Of a stretch of DNA of 42,053 nucleotides, positions 7,097 to 16,867 are shown piece by piece; positions within the stretch are counted from its first letter, which is position 1; every line of letters begins with the position of its first letter. The stretch is from Lentisphaerota bacterium (GTDB lineage Bacteria > Verrucomicrobiota > Kiritimatiellia > UBA8416 > VGWJ01), in contig VGWJ01000022.1 in assembly GCA_016873635.1 (NCBI GenBank), positions 1-42,053 on the forward strand. The letters are read 5' to 3'. Both the position numbers and the translations under genes were made by a program. Under the pieces are notes generated by a model that saw only the letters and a program-made list of their open reading frames with translations, did no database searches and was not told the origin of the DNA.

Positions 7097-8683
7097 ATGA
7101 AAGCTCGACGTGGACGTGAAATCAAGCGCTGGCTCGCATGTGGCGGGGCTGCCATTGCGTCGCTCGGCGCCACCGTGGCGCAAGCGCAAGTGCAGATCGA
7201 GGGCGTGAAGCAGCCGCGGCTCAGCCCGCCGGCGTGCCATGCCCATTTCAAGAACATCGCGATCGTCCCGCGGGACGAGAAATCGGCGATCATCAGGTTC
7301 GACATGGACTGGAGCGGCGCGTGGCGGCATGACGTGAATCACAGCGCCGTCTGGGTCTTTTTCAAGGCGCGGCTGGACGGACAGACCGAATGGAAACCGG
7401 TGCGGCTGGTTGCGGACCCGCCTTCGCCCGCAGGCTCCGGCGCGGCAAGCAAGGATCTGAATCCGGCGGGCTACGGACAGGAAAGCGGTCCCCGGCTTGA
7501 TTTCATCGTTCCCAACGATGAAAGCGGCCCTGTCGGCATCTTCGTCCGTCTCGCGGACCACGGCATGGGCGACGTAGAGGCCACCGGCATGACGGCGATT
7601 TGGGATCTGACAGCCACGCCGGAGATCAAGAAGGACACGAAGGTGGCCATCAAGGCCTATGGCCTGAAGATGGTATATGTGGCTGAAGGGTCCTACTACC
7701 TGGGTACGGGCGGCGATGAGACCGGCGCATTCCATCAATACCAGGCCGAGAAGAAGCAGGCCGCCGAGAAAGAGCGGATCAGCGACGGCAACGCCACCAT
7801 GGTTGTCCGCGAATCGGCGGACCGTGCCGCCGACTTTCCGCCGTATCACGTGACCAGCTCCGCCGCGATCCCGACCGGCAGGGAACCGGGCAAACTCTGG
7901 GCGCGCGGGGCCGAACCCGAGGAAGGCGGCGAGATCCCGGCCGCGTTCCCCAACGGCTACAATGCGTTCTACATCATGGAGCGACCGATCCCGCAGGCTG
8001 CGTACGCCTATTTCCTGAGCTCGTTGCCGTCGGAACTGGCCGCGAGTCAGCACCACGAAGGCAATCACGCCACCGAGGCGGGCTGGGCGGGGGAAATCAA
8101 GAAGGTTGAGAATGACGACGACAATCCCTATCAATTCTTTCACGGCCGCCTGAAGACCACCTGCACCTGGTGGTTGCGCTGGGAGAACGGCGCGTCTTTT
8201 GCGGCCTGGGCCGGCCTGCGGCCGATGACCGAACTGGAAAACGAGAAGGCCTTGCGCGGGCCGCGGTTGCCAGTGGTCAACGAGGCGGGGCACTCGTTCT
8301 GGGGCGGCAGCTACGGCGGGGGGCGGTACAACGCGCATCCGCGCGAGATGCTGGTCACCGTCGCCACGCCGAGCGGCCGTGCGTTCAAGGGCACGCACGG
8401 CACGGGATCGGCAACCGACTGGCCGGCGGACTGGCCCAGGAAGGACGCGGTGGGCACGGGCGTGCGCAACGCCCAGGAGGCCGCCTGCGGCATTGATGAA
8501 ATCAAGGGGCCTTTCTGGTGCACCTCCTGCCGCATCGGATCCGACCTCAACGATCCGGAGCGCAACAAGATCTACGGGTTCCGCGGCGCGCGCACGGCGC
8601 CGGAAGAGGCGAAGTGGAACACGGTCAGGAACGAAGAGGAGTCGAGCCCGGTGTTGGCGGGACTGCCCGCGAGCCGGGAGTAG
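7097..8683 (+). CDS. Secreted SUMF1/FGE-like protein, paralogue 3
   Basis: This 528-residue protein has a signal peptide (about 1-32, ending TVAQA) and the same architecture as the previous gene. The beta domain spans about 45-185 (SAIIRFDMDWSGAWRHD, SAVWVFFKARLDG). The SUMF1-like domain spans about 193-502 (VYVAEGSYYLGTGGDE, FPNGYNAFYIM, WAGLRPMTELENEKALRGP, SFWGGSYGGGRYNAHP, GPFWCTSCRI, YGFRGARTAP). Compared with paralogue 2 it has a longer insert (about 320-355) rich in Asp, Asn and His. One Cys in GPFWCTS is conserved in both paralogues; whether it is functional is unknown. GGAGG at 7084-7088 serves the ATG. It is followed by an AT-rich repeat and hairpin. Confidence 0.75.
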   Translation: MKARRGREIKRWLACGGAAIASLGATVAQAQVQIEGVKQPRLSPPACHAHFKNIAIVPRDEKSAIIRFDMDWSGAWRHDVNHSAVWVFFKARLDGQTEWKPVRLVADPPSPAGSGAASKDLNPAGYGQESGPRLDFIVPNDESGPVGIFVRLADHGMGDVEATGMTAIWDLTATPEIKKDTKVAIKAYGLKMVYVAEGSYYLGTGGDETGAFHQYQAEKKQAAEKERISDGNATMVVRESADRAADFPPYHVTSSAAIPTGREPGKLWARGAEPEEGGEIPAAFPNGYNAFYIMERPIPQAAYAYFLSSLPSELAASQHHEGNHATEAGWAGEIKKVENDDDNPYQFFHGRLKTTCTWWLRWENGASFAAWAGLRPMTELENEKALRGPRLPVVNEAGHSFWGGSYGGGRYNAHPREMLVTVATPSGRAFKGTHGTGSATDWPADWPRKDAVGTGVRNAQEAACGIDEIKGPFWCTSCRIGSDLNDPERNKIYGFRGARTAPEEAKWNTVRNEEESSPVLAGLPASRE

Positions 8684-8688
8684 CGGGA

Positions 8689-8793
8689 ATTGAAAATTGA
8701 AAATTGAAAATTGGGGATTGGGGATTGGGGATTGAGCAGAAGACGGACGGGGCTTTTCCTGACATTCTTCAATTTTCAAGTTTCAATTTTCAA
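8689..8793. repeat. Heptamer array (ATTGAAA/ATTGGGG) and matching inverted arm
   Basis: Seven 7-base units fill 8689-8737: three ATTGAAA, three ATTGGGG and one ATTGAGC. At 8768-8793 lies the near-complement of the ATTGAAA part, so RNA from either strand could form an AT-rich stem of about 25 pairs around a loop of about 55 bases. It sits between a stop at 8683 and the next ATG at 8815. It could act as a terminator or a processing site, or be a selfish repeat. Its AT-richness contrasts strongly with the GC-rich genes on both sides. Confidence 0.65.
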
Positions 8794-8814
8794 TAGCCAA
8801 TAAGGAGTGAGGCA

Positions 8815-11800
8815 ATGAGGCATAGGACGGTTGTTGCGGTGCTTGCGTTGAACCTGTTTTCGGCGGCGTCGAGCCGCCTGTTCGCCCAGGAGGCGCACCC
8901 GGTGCCGCCCTCCTACGGCGAGGCGAGCAAGGTGGACACGCCGGTCCTGCGGGTGCCGTTCCTGACCAAGCCGCCGACCGTTGACGGCATCATGGCGCCC
9001 GGGGAGTGGGATGACGCGTCGGCGCTGTCGGCTTTCCGGTACGACATCCACTACGGCATGTTCATGTTCCTCGCTCCGCACCAGACGCAGGTCAAGCTGT
9101 ATGCGGGCTACGACCGCGAGAACCTGTACTTCTGCCAGGTGTCGCCCATCTACCCGGAGGACTCCTGGCTCAAGGCCCGCGGCCGTTTCCCGGACACGCT
9201 GATGCATCCGCTCTACGGCATGCTCGAGGACGACCACACCGAGCTTGAACTGCGCCCCGTCGAGGACCTCGTTCTCGGCGAGAAGCTTGGGCTGCTGCGC
9301 TGGGACGTCAACCCGATCGGCACGGTCTGCGACTGGCACTACAGCACGGCCGGCGGCTCGGATTTCAAATACACCTCCGGCGCGGAGATCCGCAGCGTGG
9401 CGGACGGCAAGACATGGGTGATCGAGTACAGGATTCCGCTGAAATCGCTGCGCTACGGACCCTACGACGGCAAGGACGAGAACGGCCGGCCGTTGGTGGC
9501 GATTCCGCCCGCGGACGGCACAGCCTACCGGCTCTATTTTGCCCGCGGCATCAGCGGCAACGGCGCGTTCTTCAACAACTTCGACGATTGCGACTGGCTG
9601 ACGGGGAAGACCAAGCTGATTTTCGACTCGAAGTCGCCGGTGTTCCAGCTCAACGAACTGGGCCGGATCATGGACAACCAGATCAACCTGCAGATGACGC
9701 TCAAGAACCACAATACCCGGTCGGAAACGGTACGGCTCGGCTTCCACGTCGAGAGCGCCGAGGGGTCGGTGTATTCGAGCTACACGTCGCCGGAAATCCC
9801 CAACGGTCTGGTAGAACTGCGCCCGGGCGAAGTCAAGAAGCTGCATCTCCGTTCCGCCGCGCCCAAGATGACGCTCGACGGCAACGTACTCTGGTTCGAC
9901 GTGCGCAGCGCGGGCGTGCCGGCGAAGATTCTTTTCCAGACCCGCCTGACCAAGTTTCACCTGATGGACGGCGGCTGGGCCGGCACGCCGGCGCAGTCCT
10001 TCCGCGAGCGGCGGCTGGAGGTCATCAAGACGCTGCGGCCGGAGCGCATCCCCTACTTCGACTTCCGCGTGGATGTGTCGCCCTACACCAGGCGCCTGTC
10101 GGCCGTGCTGGACCGCGGCGTCGTGGGCGTCAAGGATGAGGTCAAGACCGCGGTCGAGGCGCAGTTGATCGTCAAGAACATCTTCGAGGGAGAGGAGGAG
10201 GATGTCCACGAGTTCCGCGCGCCGGTGATCGGCGACTTCGCGGCATTCGACGTCATCGCGACGAACCTGCGGCCCGGCGAGATGTACAGCGTCACCGCGC
10301 TGATGTTTGACGAGAACATGAAGATCGTCGGCGAGCAGACGGAGAAAGAGCCCTTCCTCAAGCTCAACGCGGGCGTCAACCCGCACACCACCGCCACGCG
10401 CAACGACACGTTCAACGTCTTCCCCTGGGCGCACACGACGGTGGCCAGCGAAGACCGCGCGCGCGAGGACTTCACGGCGCTGTCGCGGGCGTCGGCCTAC
10501 ACCAGGTTCGACAGTTTCCAGGTCTCCCCGTGGATGAACAACAAGGTGGGCCTGATGGACGAGGTGTGGGAGCCGTTTATCCCGGTCCGCCCGACGGACA
10601 ACGGGTTCGAGACGCTGAAGCACCGCTTTACGATCGACGGATCAGGGCTTCCGGCGCAGATCGAAATCCTGCCTGACCCGCGCGAACTTCCGCTGGAGCT
10701 GCGCGGCGGCGGGAAGGCGCCGGCCGACGTCCTGCAGGCCATCGGCCGCGGCGCGCAGTTCCGCGCCCCGATGCGCATTGAGGCCGTTGTGGACGGCAAG
10801 CGCGTGCCGGCAAAGGTCGTGACTCCCGCCAAGGCGATCCGGACCGGGAAGAGCGAGATCGAGTATGTCTCAGCCCTGCAGATAGGTCAGGTTCCGGCGG
10901 AGCTCAAGGTCCGCTACGACTGCGACGGTTCGATGAACGTATCACTGCGTTACGGCGGGGACACGCCGGTCAAGATTGACCGCCTGGAACTGGTGACAGA
11001 CGTTGCCGGAACAGTAGACCTGGCGTTTTCCGACACGGGATCGAGCATGAACGACACCGACGCGGACCGCGGCGAGTGCGGCCTGCCGAACAAGCCCGGG
11101 GTGCTGTGGGACAGCACGCTGACGAAGATGGAGCTGTTCTATACGCGATTCGTGCCGTCGTTCTGGTTCGGCAGCGCCGACCGGGGCTGGTCGTACTACT
11201 GCAACAGCGATCGCGGCTGGATCCTGGACCGGGACGGTTCGACCATGCAACTGGAGCGGGACAAGGCCGGGGACGTGACCTGGCGGGTGGCGTTTGTGAA
11301 CCATCCGGCCGAGGTCAGGGGCCGGCGCGCAATAGATTTCGCCGTTCTTACCCATCCGGCCAAGTCCAAGCCGGAGAACTTCCGGCAGCATGCCTGGCAC
11401 TATACGGTGGGAAAGATGTGGGCGCAGATGGAGATCCGCGCCACGGCCAACTGGAACGCGTCGGCGGATCTCCTGAGCTACCTGGTCGATGACGCCCGCC
11501 TGCGGGATTGGTGGCACACGGCGGCGGGCGCGTCGCAGCAGGCGCCGGACGACCAGCGGCCCGTGTGGCGCAACGACTCCCCGCCCTATTGGCGCTATGG
11601 ATTTGCCGGCGGCGCGGCGGCCCTGAACCTGCCGGACATGGACCGGCTGTTCGAAGACAAGGCCGCCTTCTACCTGGAAAGGATGATCAGCTTCGGCCGG
11701 CGGGTGGGCTGGTGGATGAACGACTATTCGCCGATCTCCGCGTCGCAGAACGCGGCCACGCAGAACGCGTACTTGCGGCCTTTGAAGGAAATCGGCAAGG

Positions 11801-12714
11801 ACGAATTGCCCTGGCATCGCGGGTTCCTGGCGTTTTACATGCGCGACCTGTACAAGCGGCTGGCCCGCGTGCACGCGGCGAACAACGTTCCGCCGCGCCA
11901 GCAGGTCAAGTCCAACAACGCGGGGCGGCTGCTGGAGTCGTACCTGTGGAACACCGTCATGATGCGCACGGTCGGCGCCGAGGTCGGCACGTATGAGGTG
12001 GACCTGGTGTCGCGCTATCCCAACTCGCTGTACCGCGCCATGGCGATGAACTATGCCGGCGTCATCACGACGATGCTGCCCGACAAGTGCCCGGTGGGCC
12101 CGGGCGACGACCGGCGGTTCGACCGGCAGAAGCTGGGGCTGGCGCTGCTGCACGATTTCGGCGTTTCGCGCGACGGCGGAGACGTCAGCTTCCGGGGCGG
12201 CCCCCAGGGCCGTTTCCAGAACGCCGAGGAGGCCGTGCGGCTCATCAACGGCCTCGAGAAGTTCGGCTTCTTCCGGGACGACGACGTCGAGAAGCTGCCT
12301 TTCTGGCGCAACGACGCGCAGGTGCGCATGGGCGACCGGCCCGGCGACGAGAGCAAGGTGCGCGTGACGGTATACCGCCGGCCGCTCGACGGCGGCAAGG
12401 GCTACCAGGCGATCTTCGTGATCCTGAACGAGTCCGAGGGCGACATCGAGCTGCCGCTGGACATCCGCGATGCGAAGCGGATTCTGGGCGGCGCGAATAC
12501 GTTGCGCGCAGGGGACGTCGCCGCCCTCAAGAAGGTGCCGGACGTCCTCAAGGCGGCCTGGACCGCGGACGCCAACGCCGCGGCCCTTCCGGCGCTGAGG
12601 GATTTCGAGACCGACGCTTGGATTCCACGGGCCGGCGACAAGGGCGAGCGGTATGGCCCGGTGTACGTGCCGTATCATGACTACCGGGTGCTGTATGCGG
12701 AGTGCAGGCAGTAG
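8815..12714 (+). CDS. Large secreted CBM9-like / DUF6067 (GH123-like) protein
   Basis: This 1299-residue protein has a signal peptide (about 1-25, ending RLFAQ). Residues about 45-270 look like a CBM9/DOMON domain (PTVDGIMAPGEWDDASALSA, YAGYDRENLYFCQVS, WVIEYRIPLKSLRYG). Beta-rich segments follow to about 600. Residues about 600-870 resemble DUF6067, a domain found with GH123-type glycoside hydrolases: FTIDGSGLPAQIEI, then FWFGSADRGWSYYCNSDRGW near 782 and DVTWRVAFVNHP. Residues about 875-1110 are Trp-rich and could be the barrel (FGRRVGWWMNDYSPIS, HRGFLAFYMRDLYKRL). A C-terminal beta domain follows. AAGGAG precedes the ATG. Carbohydrate processing or binding at the cell surface is the likely role, but I cannot name catalytic residues. 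The following gene is its paralogue. Confidence 0.65.
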   Translation: MRHRTVVAVLALNLFSAASSRLFAQEAHPVPPSYGEASKVDTPVLRVPFLTKPPTVDGIMAPGEWDDASALSAFRYDIHYGMFMFLAPHQTQVKLYAGYDRENLYFCQVSPIYPEDSWLKARGRFPDTLMHPLYGMLEDDHTELELRPVEDLVLGEKLGLLRWDVNPIGTVCDWHYSTAGGSDFKYTSGAEIRSVADGKTWVIEYRIPLKSLRYGPYDGKDENGRPLVAIPPADGTAYRLYFARGISGNGAFFNNFDDCDWLTGKTKLIFDSKSPVFQLNELGRIMDNQINLQMTLKNHNTRSETVRLGFHVESAEGSVYSSYTSPEIPNGLVELRPGEVKKLHLRSAAPKMTLDGNVLWFDVRSAGVPAKILFQTRLTKFHLMDGGWAGTPAQSFRERRLEVIKTLRPERIPYFDFRVDVSPYTRRLSAVLDRGVVGVKDEVKTAVEAQLIVKNIFEGEEEDVHEFRAPVIGDFAAFDVIATNLRPGEMYSVTALMFDENMKIVGEQTEKEPFLKLNAGVNPHTTATRNDTFNVFPWAHTTVASEDRAREDFTALSRASAYTRFDSFQVSPWMNNKVGLMDEVWEPFIPVRPTDNGFETLKHRFTIDGSGLPAQIEILPDPRELPLELRGGGKAPADVLQAIGRGAQFRAPMRIEAVVDGKRVPAKVVTPAKAIRTGKSEIEYVSALQIGQVPAELKVRYDCDGSMNVSLRYGGDTPVKIDRLELVTDVAGTVDLAFSDTGSSMNDTDADRGECGLPNKPGVLWDSTLTKMELFYTRFVPSFWFGSADRGWSYYCNSDRGWILDRDGSTMQLERDKAGDVTWRVAFVNHPAEVRGRRAIDFAVLTHPAKSKPENFRQHAWHYTVGKMWAQMEIRATANWNASADLLSYLVDDARLRDWWHTAAGASQQAPDDQRPVWRNDSPPYWRYGFAGGAAALNLPDMDRLFEDKAAFYLERMISFGRRVGWWMNDYSPISASQNAATQNAYLRPLKEIGKDELPWHRGFLAFYMRDLYKRLARVHAANNVPPRQQVKSNNAGRLLESYLWNTVMMRTVGAEVGTYEVDLVSRYPNSLYRAMAMNYAGVITTMLPDKCPVGPGDDRRFDRQKLGLALLHDFGVSRDGGDVSFRGGPQGRFQNAEEAVRLINGLEKFGFFRDDDVEKLPFWRNDAQVRMGDRPGDESKVRVTVYRRPLDGGKGYQAIFVILNESEGDIELPLDIRDAKRILGGANTLRAGDVAALKKVPDVLKAAWTADANAAALPALRDFETDAWIPRAGDKGERYGPVYVPYHDYRVLYAECRQ

Positions 12715-12717
12715 GCT

Positions 12718-12780
12718 CAGGTTTCAGGTGTCAGGTTTCAGGTGTCAGGGGACAGGTGTCAGGGGACAGGAGACAGAGAG
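12718..12780. repeat. Nine-unit heptamer array (CAGGTTT/CAGGTGT/CAGGGGA)
   Basis: Nine 7-base units beginning with CAG run from 12718 to 12780, starting four bases after the stop of the preceding gene and ending just before the next start at 12789. The last units (CAGGAGA, CAGAGAG) supply the purine-rich stretch that probably serves as ribosome-binding site. The period of 7 is not a multiple of 3, which argues against a coding origin. Confidence 0.75.
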
Positions 12781-12788
12781 GACAGACC

Positions 12789-15700
12789 ATGAGCGTGAAG
12801 AAGACGTGTTCCATTTATCCTGGGGCGACAATTGCGGGTGCCGTTCTGCTGATGCTTGCGGTGCCGGCGCGCGCCGATGCGGCGGTGTCGGATCGCACGA
12901 TCACGACGCCGCGCCATGCGTTCACGGTGGACGACGTCGGTCTGCCGGCCCAGTTGGAAATCCGGGCGTTTACGAACGACATTCCGCTGGCCTTTCGCGC
13001 CGAGAAGAAATGGTCGGAAGCCCTGCTCAAGATGGTGTCCCGCGGACCGCAACTGGCGTCGCCCATGCGGATCGAGGCGACGGTGGACAAGGCGGTGGTT
13101 CCCGCCAAGGCCGATGCGCCGGCCGTGTTGAACGAAACGGACAAAGGCGTGGAAGCCACGGCGACCTGGCAGGCCGGGTCCCTGAAGGGCCGCCTCAGCC
13201 TGCTCTACGCGAATGACGGATCGATGACGGGGCAACTGACCTACGAGGCCAAGGGAATCGATCTCGAACGGCTTGACCTGGTGATGGAACTCAACGGCGC
13301 GGTGGACACGGCGCTCGCCGGCAACCCGGCGGAGGCGCTCGCCGGCAACCAGCCCTTGCCCCCCCAATTCGGAACCCTTGACCCGGCCTTCGGCGTCGTC
13401 TGGAGCGACGGCTCCACTCCGGCGGGCGACGGCGGCGGGCAGAATGGGCAAATCGGCCATTTCTTCCTGGGCAACGGCGACCGCGGTTTCACCTGGCTGG
13501 CGCATGGCGCAGCCGGCTTCTCCATTGGAGGCAAGGAGCCCTCGGTGACGGTGGAACGCAAGCGGGACGGGCCGGTCATCTGGAAGATCGCCATTGTCAA
13601 CCAGGCTCCCCGCGGGGGCGAACAAACGGCCGGTTTCACGCTGCTGGTGCATCCCTCCCGCCTGCCGGCGGCGGACAGGCGGACGCGGCAGTGGCAGCCC
13701 TGGACGGAGAAGGCGGCCACGCCGGCGCTTGACGCGGCATCTCGCGGATCCCTGGCCGGAGACAATGTCCTGGTTCGCGCGGAGGCCGCTTCGGTTTGCG
13801 AAGCCGTCGCGGCGCGCGCCATCCTTGAAGGCGCCGTCGGCGGCGACGCGCTGACGGCGGCGGCAACGATCGCCGATCGCTTCCCGCTGGCGCTGTTCCG
13901 GTATCTCACCGCGCCGCACACGGCGCTGGCGGTGCAGTTGCGCTCGAATGGCGCGGCGCTGGGCACGCCGGGCGGATCGCCCGCGGTTGACAACATGATC
14001 CTGGGCCGCGCGCTGCTGCACGACATCGGCGTGGAAATCGCCGGCCTGGCCAGCCGCGCCAACGCCGCCGACGTGGTGAACGCGCTGGAGGAATTCGGCT
14101 ACTTCAAGGACGACGGCCAGACCGAGTTTCTGCCGTATTGGCGCGCGGAGGACTTCGGCATCGGCCTTGTGCGCTACGGCGAGCTTTTCGAGGCCGAAGT
14201 CAAGGCGGGCTTTGCCGCCACAACGGAGAACCCGGCCGGCCGCGTGCGCGTTTCCGTATTCATGCGGCCGGCAACTGGTCCCAAGGGCGAACCCAGCCGC
14301 AAGGCGTTGATGGTTATCGTCAATGAAAGCGAAGAGCCGGTTCGCGAATTTCTCTACATCGAGAATCCCGCGTATGTGTTCGCCGACTACAACAAGATCA
14401 CTTCCGCCAACATCCTGGCCCAGCATGACTACTCGCACATCCCGGCCGACGGCGACTGGCGTCGCAGCGCCTCCGTCGAGACCCAGCCGTTGCTTGACCA
14501 GAGTCAAATCAAGGTGACTGTCAGGCTCAAAACGCAGAAGGACAAGTCGGTTCGAGCCGCGGCAGTCATCGGCAGCCTGGAGGATGTGGTCTCCAAGGGC
14601 TATGTCCAGACGACCAAGATGGGGCCCGCATTTGCCATGTACGGTCCGATCCACATTCCGGCGCGCGGCATGCGGCTGCTCATGGGGTCCGGCGCGCCGT
14701 CGGCCGGCATCATGGGTTCCGTCTGGAAAGTGACGAAGGACGGCACCCGCGCGCCGGTCGCATCCGCGCCGGTGTACGTTTTTGGCGGCGGGGGTATCCC
14801 GGTGGTGGAGAAGATGGAGTTGTCCAAGGCCCGGCCGATCGCCGCCGTTCGCACGGCCGACGACGGCACGTTCCGCGTCCCGCTCGGTGGTGGCGACTCC
14901 GTCACGGTGGTGGCGGAAGTGGACGGCAAGCTCTATCCGGACCGGCAGATACTCACGCGCACGAAGGAAGGCGTCAGCGCTGTCTGGCCGGCGACGTCGC
15001 TGGAACTGTCGATCAACCGCGGCGGCGGAAAGGTGGATCACTACTACTGGGCCGAGAGCGTGATCGAGGCGCTGGAAGGCAACTCCATGCCCAAGATCGC
15101 CGACGGGCCGGCGAGACCGGAGCCGGAAAGACCGTGGACCGCGCCGCTCACCGGCATGGAGTTTGTCTGGATTCCGGCCGGCGAGTTCGACATGGGCAGT
15201 CCCGCGTCCGAGGCCGGCCGCTCGGACAACGAGACCCTGCACCATGTGAAGATCACCAAGGGGTTCTGGATGGGCAAGTACGAGGTCACGCAGGGGCAGT
15301 GGATGCGGGTGACGGGCGGGAATCCCTCGCAGTTCAAGTACGCCGGCGACACGGCGCCGGTGGAGAACGTCTCCTGGCAGGATTGCCAGCGGTTCGTGAT
15401 AGCGCTCAACGCACTGTCCAAGGGCGCCGGCGTGCGCTACCGCCTGCCGACCGAGGCGGAGTGGGAATATGCCTGCCGGGCGGGGACCGCGACCGCGCTC
15501 TACAACGGCGGGCTGACCATCAAGGGAACGCTCAACGGACCCGAGCTGGACGAGATTGCCTGGTACGGCGGCAACAGCGGCGTCAAGGGCGGCTGGGGTT
15601 TCGACACGCGCAAGTGGCGCGACCGGCAGTTCGACAGCGCCCTGTCCGGAACGCATCCCGTGGGACAGAAAAAGCCCAACGCCTGGGGCCTGCACGACAT

Positions 15701-16019
15701 GCTCGGGAACGTCTCCGAGTGGGTGGCTGACCAGTACACCAACGACCTCGGCACGGCCGCCGTGACCGATCCTTTCATCAGTCCATTCGAAGGCAATGCC
15801 GGGGTGGACGCGCTTTTTTCGACCGTGGGCGTCAGACTGGGCGCCGTCGTTGCGCTCCGCGGCGGCTCGTGGTACCGGATTCCGTCCGGCTGCCGGGCGG
15901 CGTATCGCCAGGCGGACCTCGCGCCCCATGGCGAGTTCGCGCCGCCGACCGACAGCTTCGACGTCGGGCTGCGTCTTGTCTGCGAACTTGAGACCGTCGA
16001 GCAGGCGGCCAATCCGTGA
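12789..16019 (+). CDS. Secreted DUF6067-like paralogue fused to a C-terminal SUMF1/FGE-like domain
   Basis: This 1076-residue protein has a signal peptide (about 1-35, ending ARADA). Residues about 40-290 match the DUF6067-like region of the previous gene (FTVDDVGLPAQLEI against FTIDGSGLPAQIEI; GDRGFTWLAHG against ADRGWSYYCNS). A segment near 415-455 (RALLHDIGVE, LEEFGYFKDD) matches the previous gene's end of barrel, but most of the intervening Trp-rich region is missing. Residues about 649-740 look like a carboxypeptidase-regulatory-type sandwich. Residues about 787-1070 are a typical SUMF1 domain: MEFVWIPAGEFDMGS, KYEVTQGQW, RLPTEAEWEYACRAGTAT, WGLHDMLGNVSEWV and RGGSWYRIPSGC. The active FGE motif has two Cys here; only Cys1035 is present. 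Formylglycine generation is therefore doubtful. The ATG at 12789 is chosen because longer starts would translate the repeat array. Confidence 0.7.
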   Translation: MSVKKTCSIYPGATIAGAVLLMLAVPARADAAVSDRTITTPRHAFTVDDVGLPAQLEIRAFTNDIPLAFRAEKKWSEALLKMVSRGPQLASPMRIEATVDKAVVPAKADAPAVLNETDKGVEATATWQAGSLKGRLSLLYANDGSMTGQLTYEAKGIDLERLDLVMELNGAVDTALAGNPAEALAGNQPLPPQFGTLDPAFGVVWSDGSTPAGDGGGQNGQIGHFFLGNGDRGFTWLAHGAAGFSIGGKEPSVTVERKRDGPVIWKIAIVNQAPRGGEQTAGFTLLVHPSRLPAADRRTRQWQPWTEKAATPALDAASRGSLAGDNVLVRAEAASVCEAVAARAILEGAVGGDALTAAATIADRFPLALFRYLTAPHTALAVQLRSNGAALGTPGGSPAVDNMILGRALLHDIGVEIAGLASRANAADVVNALEEFGYFKDDGQTEFLPYWRAEDFGIGLVRYGELFEAEVKAGFAATTENPAGRVRVSVFMRPATGPKGEPSRKALMVIVNESEEPVREFLYIENPAYVFADYNKITSANILAQHDYSHIPADGDWRRSASVETQPLLDQSQIKVTVRLKTQKDKSVRAAAVIGSLEDVVSKGYVQTTKMGPAFAMYGPIHIPARGMRLLMGSGAPSAGIMGSVWKVTKDGTRAPVASAPVYVFGGGGIPVVEKMELSKARPIAAVRTADDGTFRVPLGGGDSVTVVAEVDGKLYPDRQILTRTKEGVSAVWPATSLELSINRGGGKVDHYYWAESVIEALEGNSMPKIADGPARPEPERPWTAPLTGMEFVWIPAGEFDMGSPASEAGRSDNETLHHVKITKGFWMGKYEVTQGQWMRVTGGNPSQFKYAGDTAPVENVSWQDCQRFVIALNALSKGAGVRYRLPTEAEWEYACRAGTATALYNGGLTIKGTLNGPELDEIAWYGGNSGVKGGWGFDTRKWRDRQFDSALSGTHPVGQKKPNAWGLHDMLGNVSEWVADQYTNDLGTAAVTDPFISPFEGNAGVDALFSTVGVRLGAVVALRGGSWYRIPSGCRAAYRQADLAPHGEFAPPTDSFDVGLRLVCELETVEQAANP

Positions 16020-16034
16020 GGAGACGTGAAATAA

Positions 16035-16065
16035 CCGCCGGCCCGCCTGTCGTTTGATCCGGCGG
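16035..16065. terminator. Weak GC hairpin between convergent genes
   Basis: CCGCCGG (16035-16041) pairs with CCGGCGG (16059-16065) around a 17-base loop, in the 50-base gap between the convergent stops at 16019 and 16070. There is no T tract on either side, so any termination function is uncertain. Confidence 0.3.
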
Positions 16066-16069
16066 ATGA

Positions 16070-16863
<794 letters not shown>

Positions 16864-16867
<4 letters not shown>

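Noticed and set aside
8776-12678. Long minus-strand frames (615 and 578 codons) opposite the CBM9/DUF6067-like gene
   Set aside because: Same antisense codon-bias effect; no ribosome-binding site or recognisable fold.
12759-15929. 1056-codon minus-strand frame opposite the SUMF1 fusion gene
   Set aside because: Despite its length the product is low-complexity Arg/His/Gln-rich and no family is visible; it is a shadow of the plus-strand gene.
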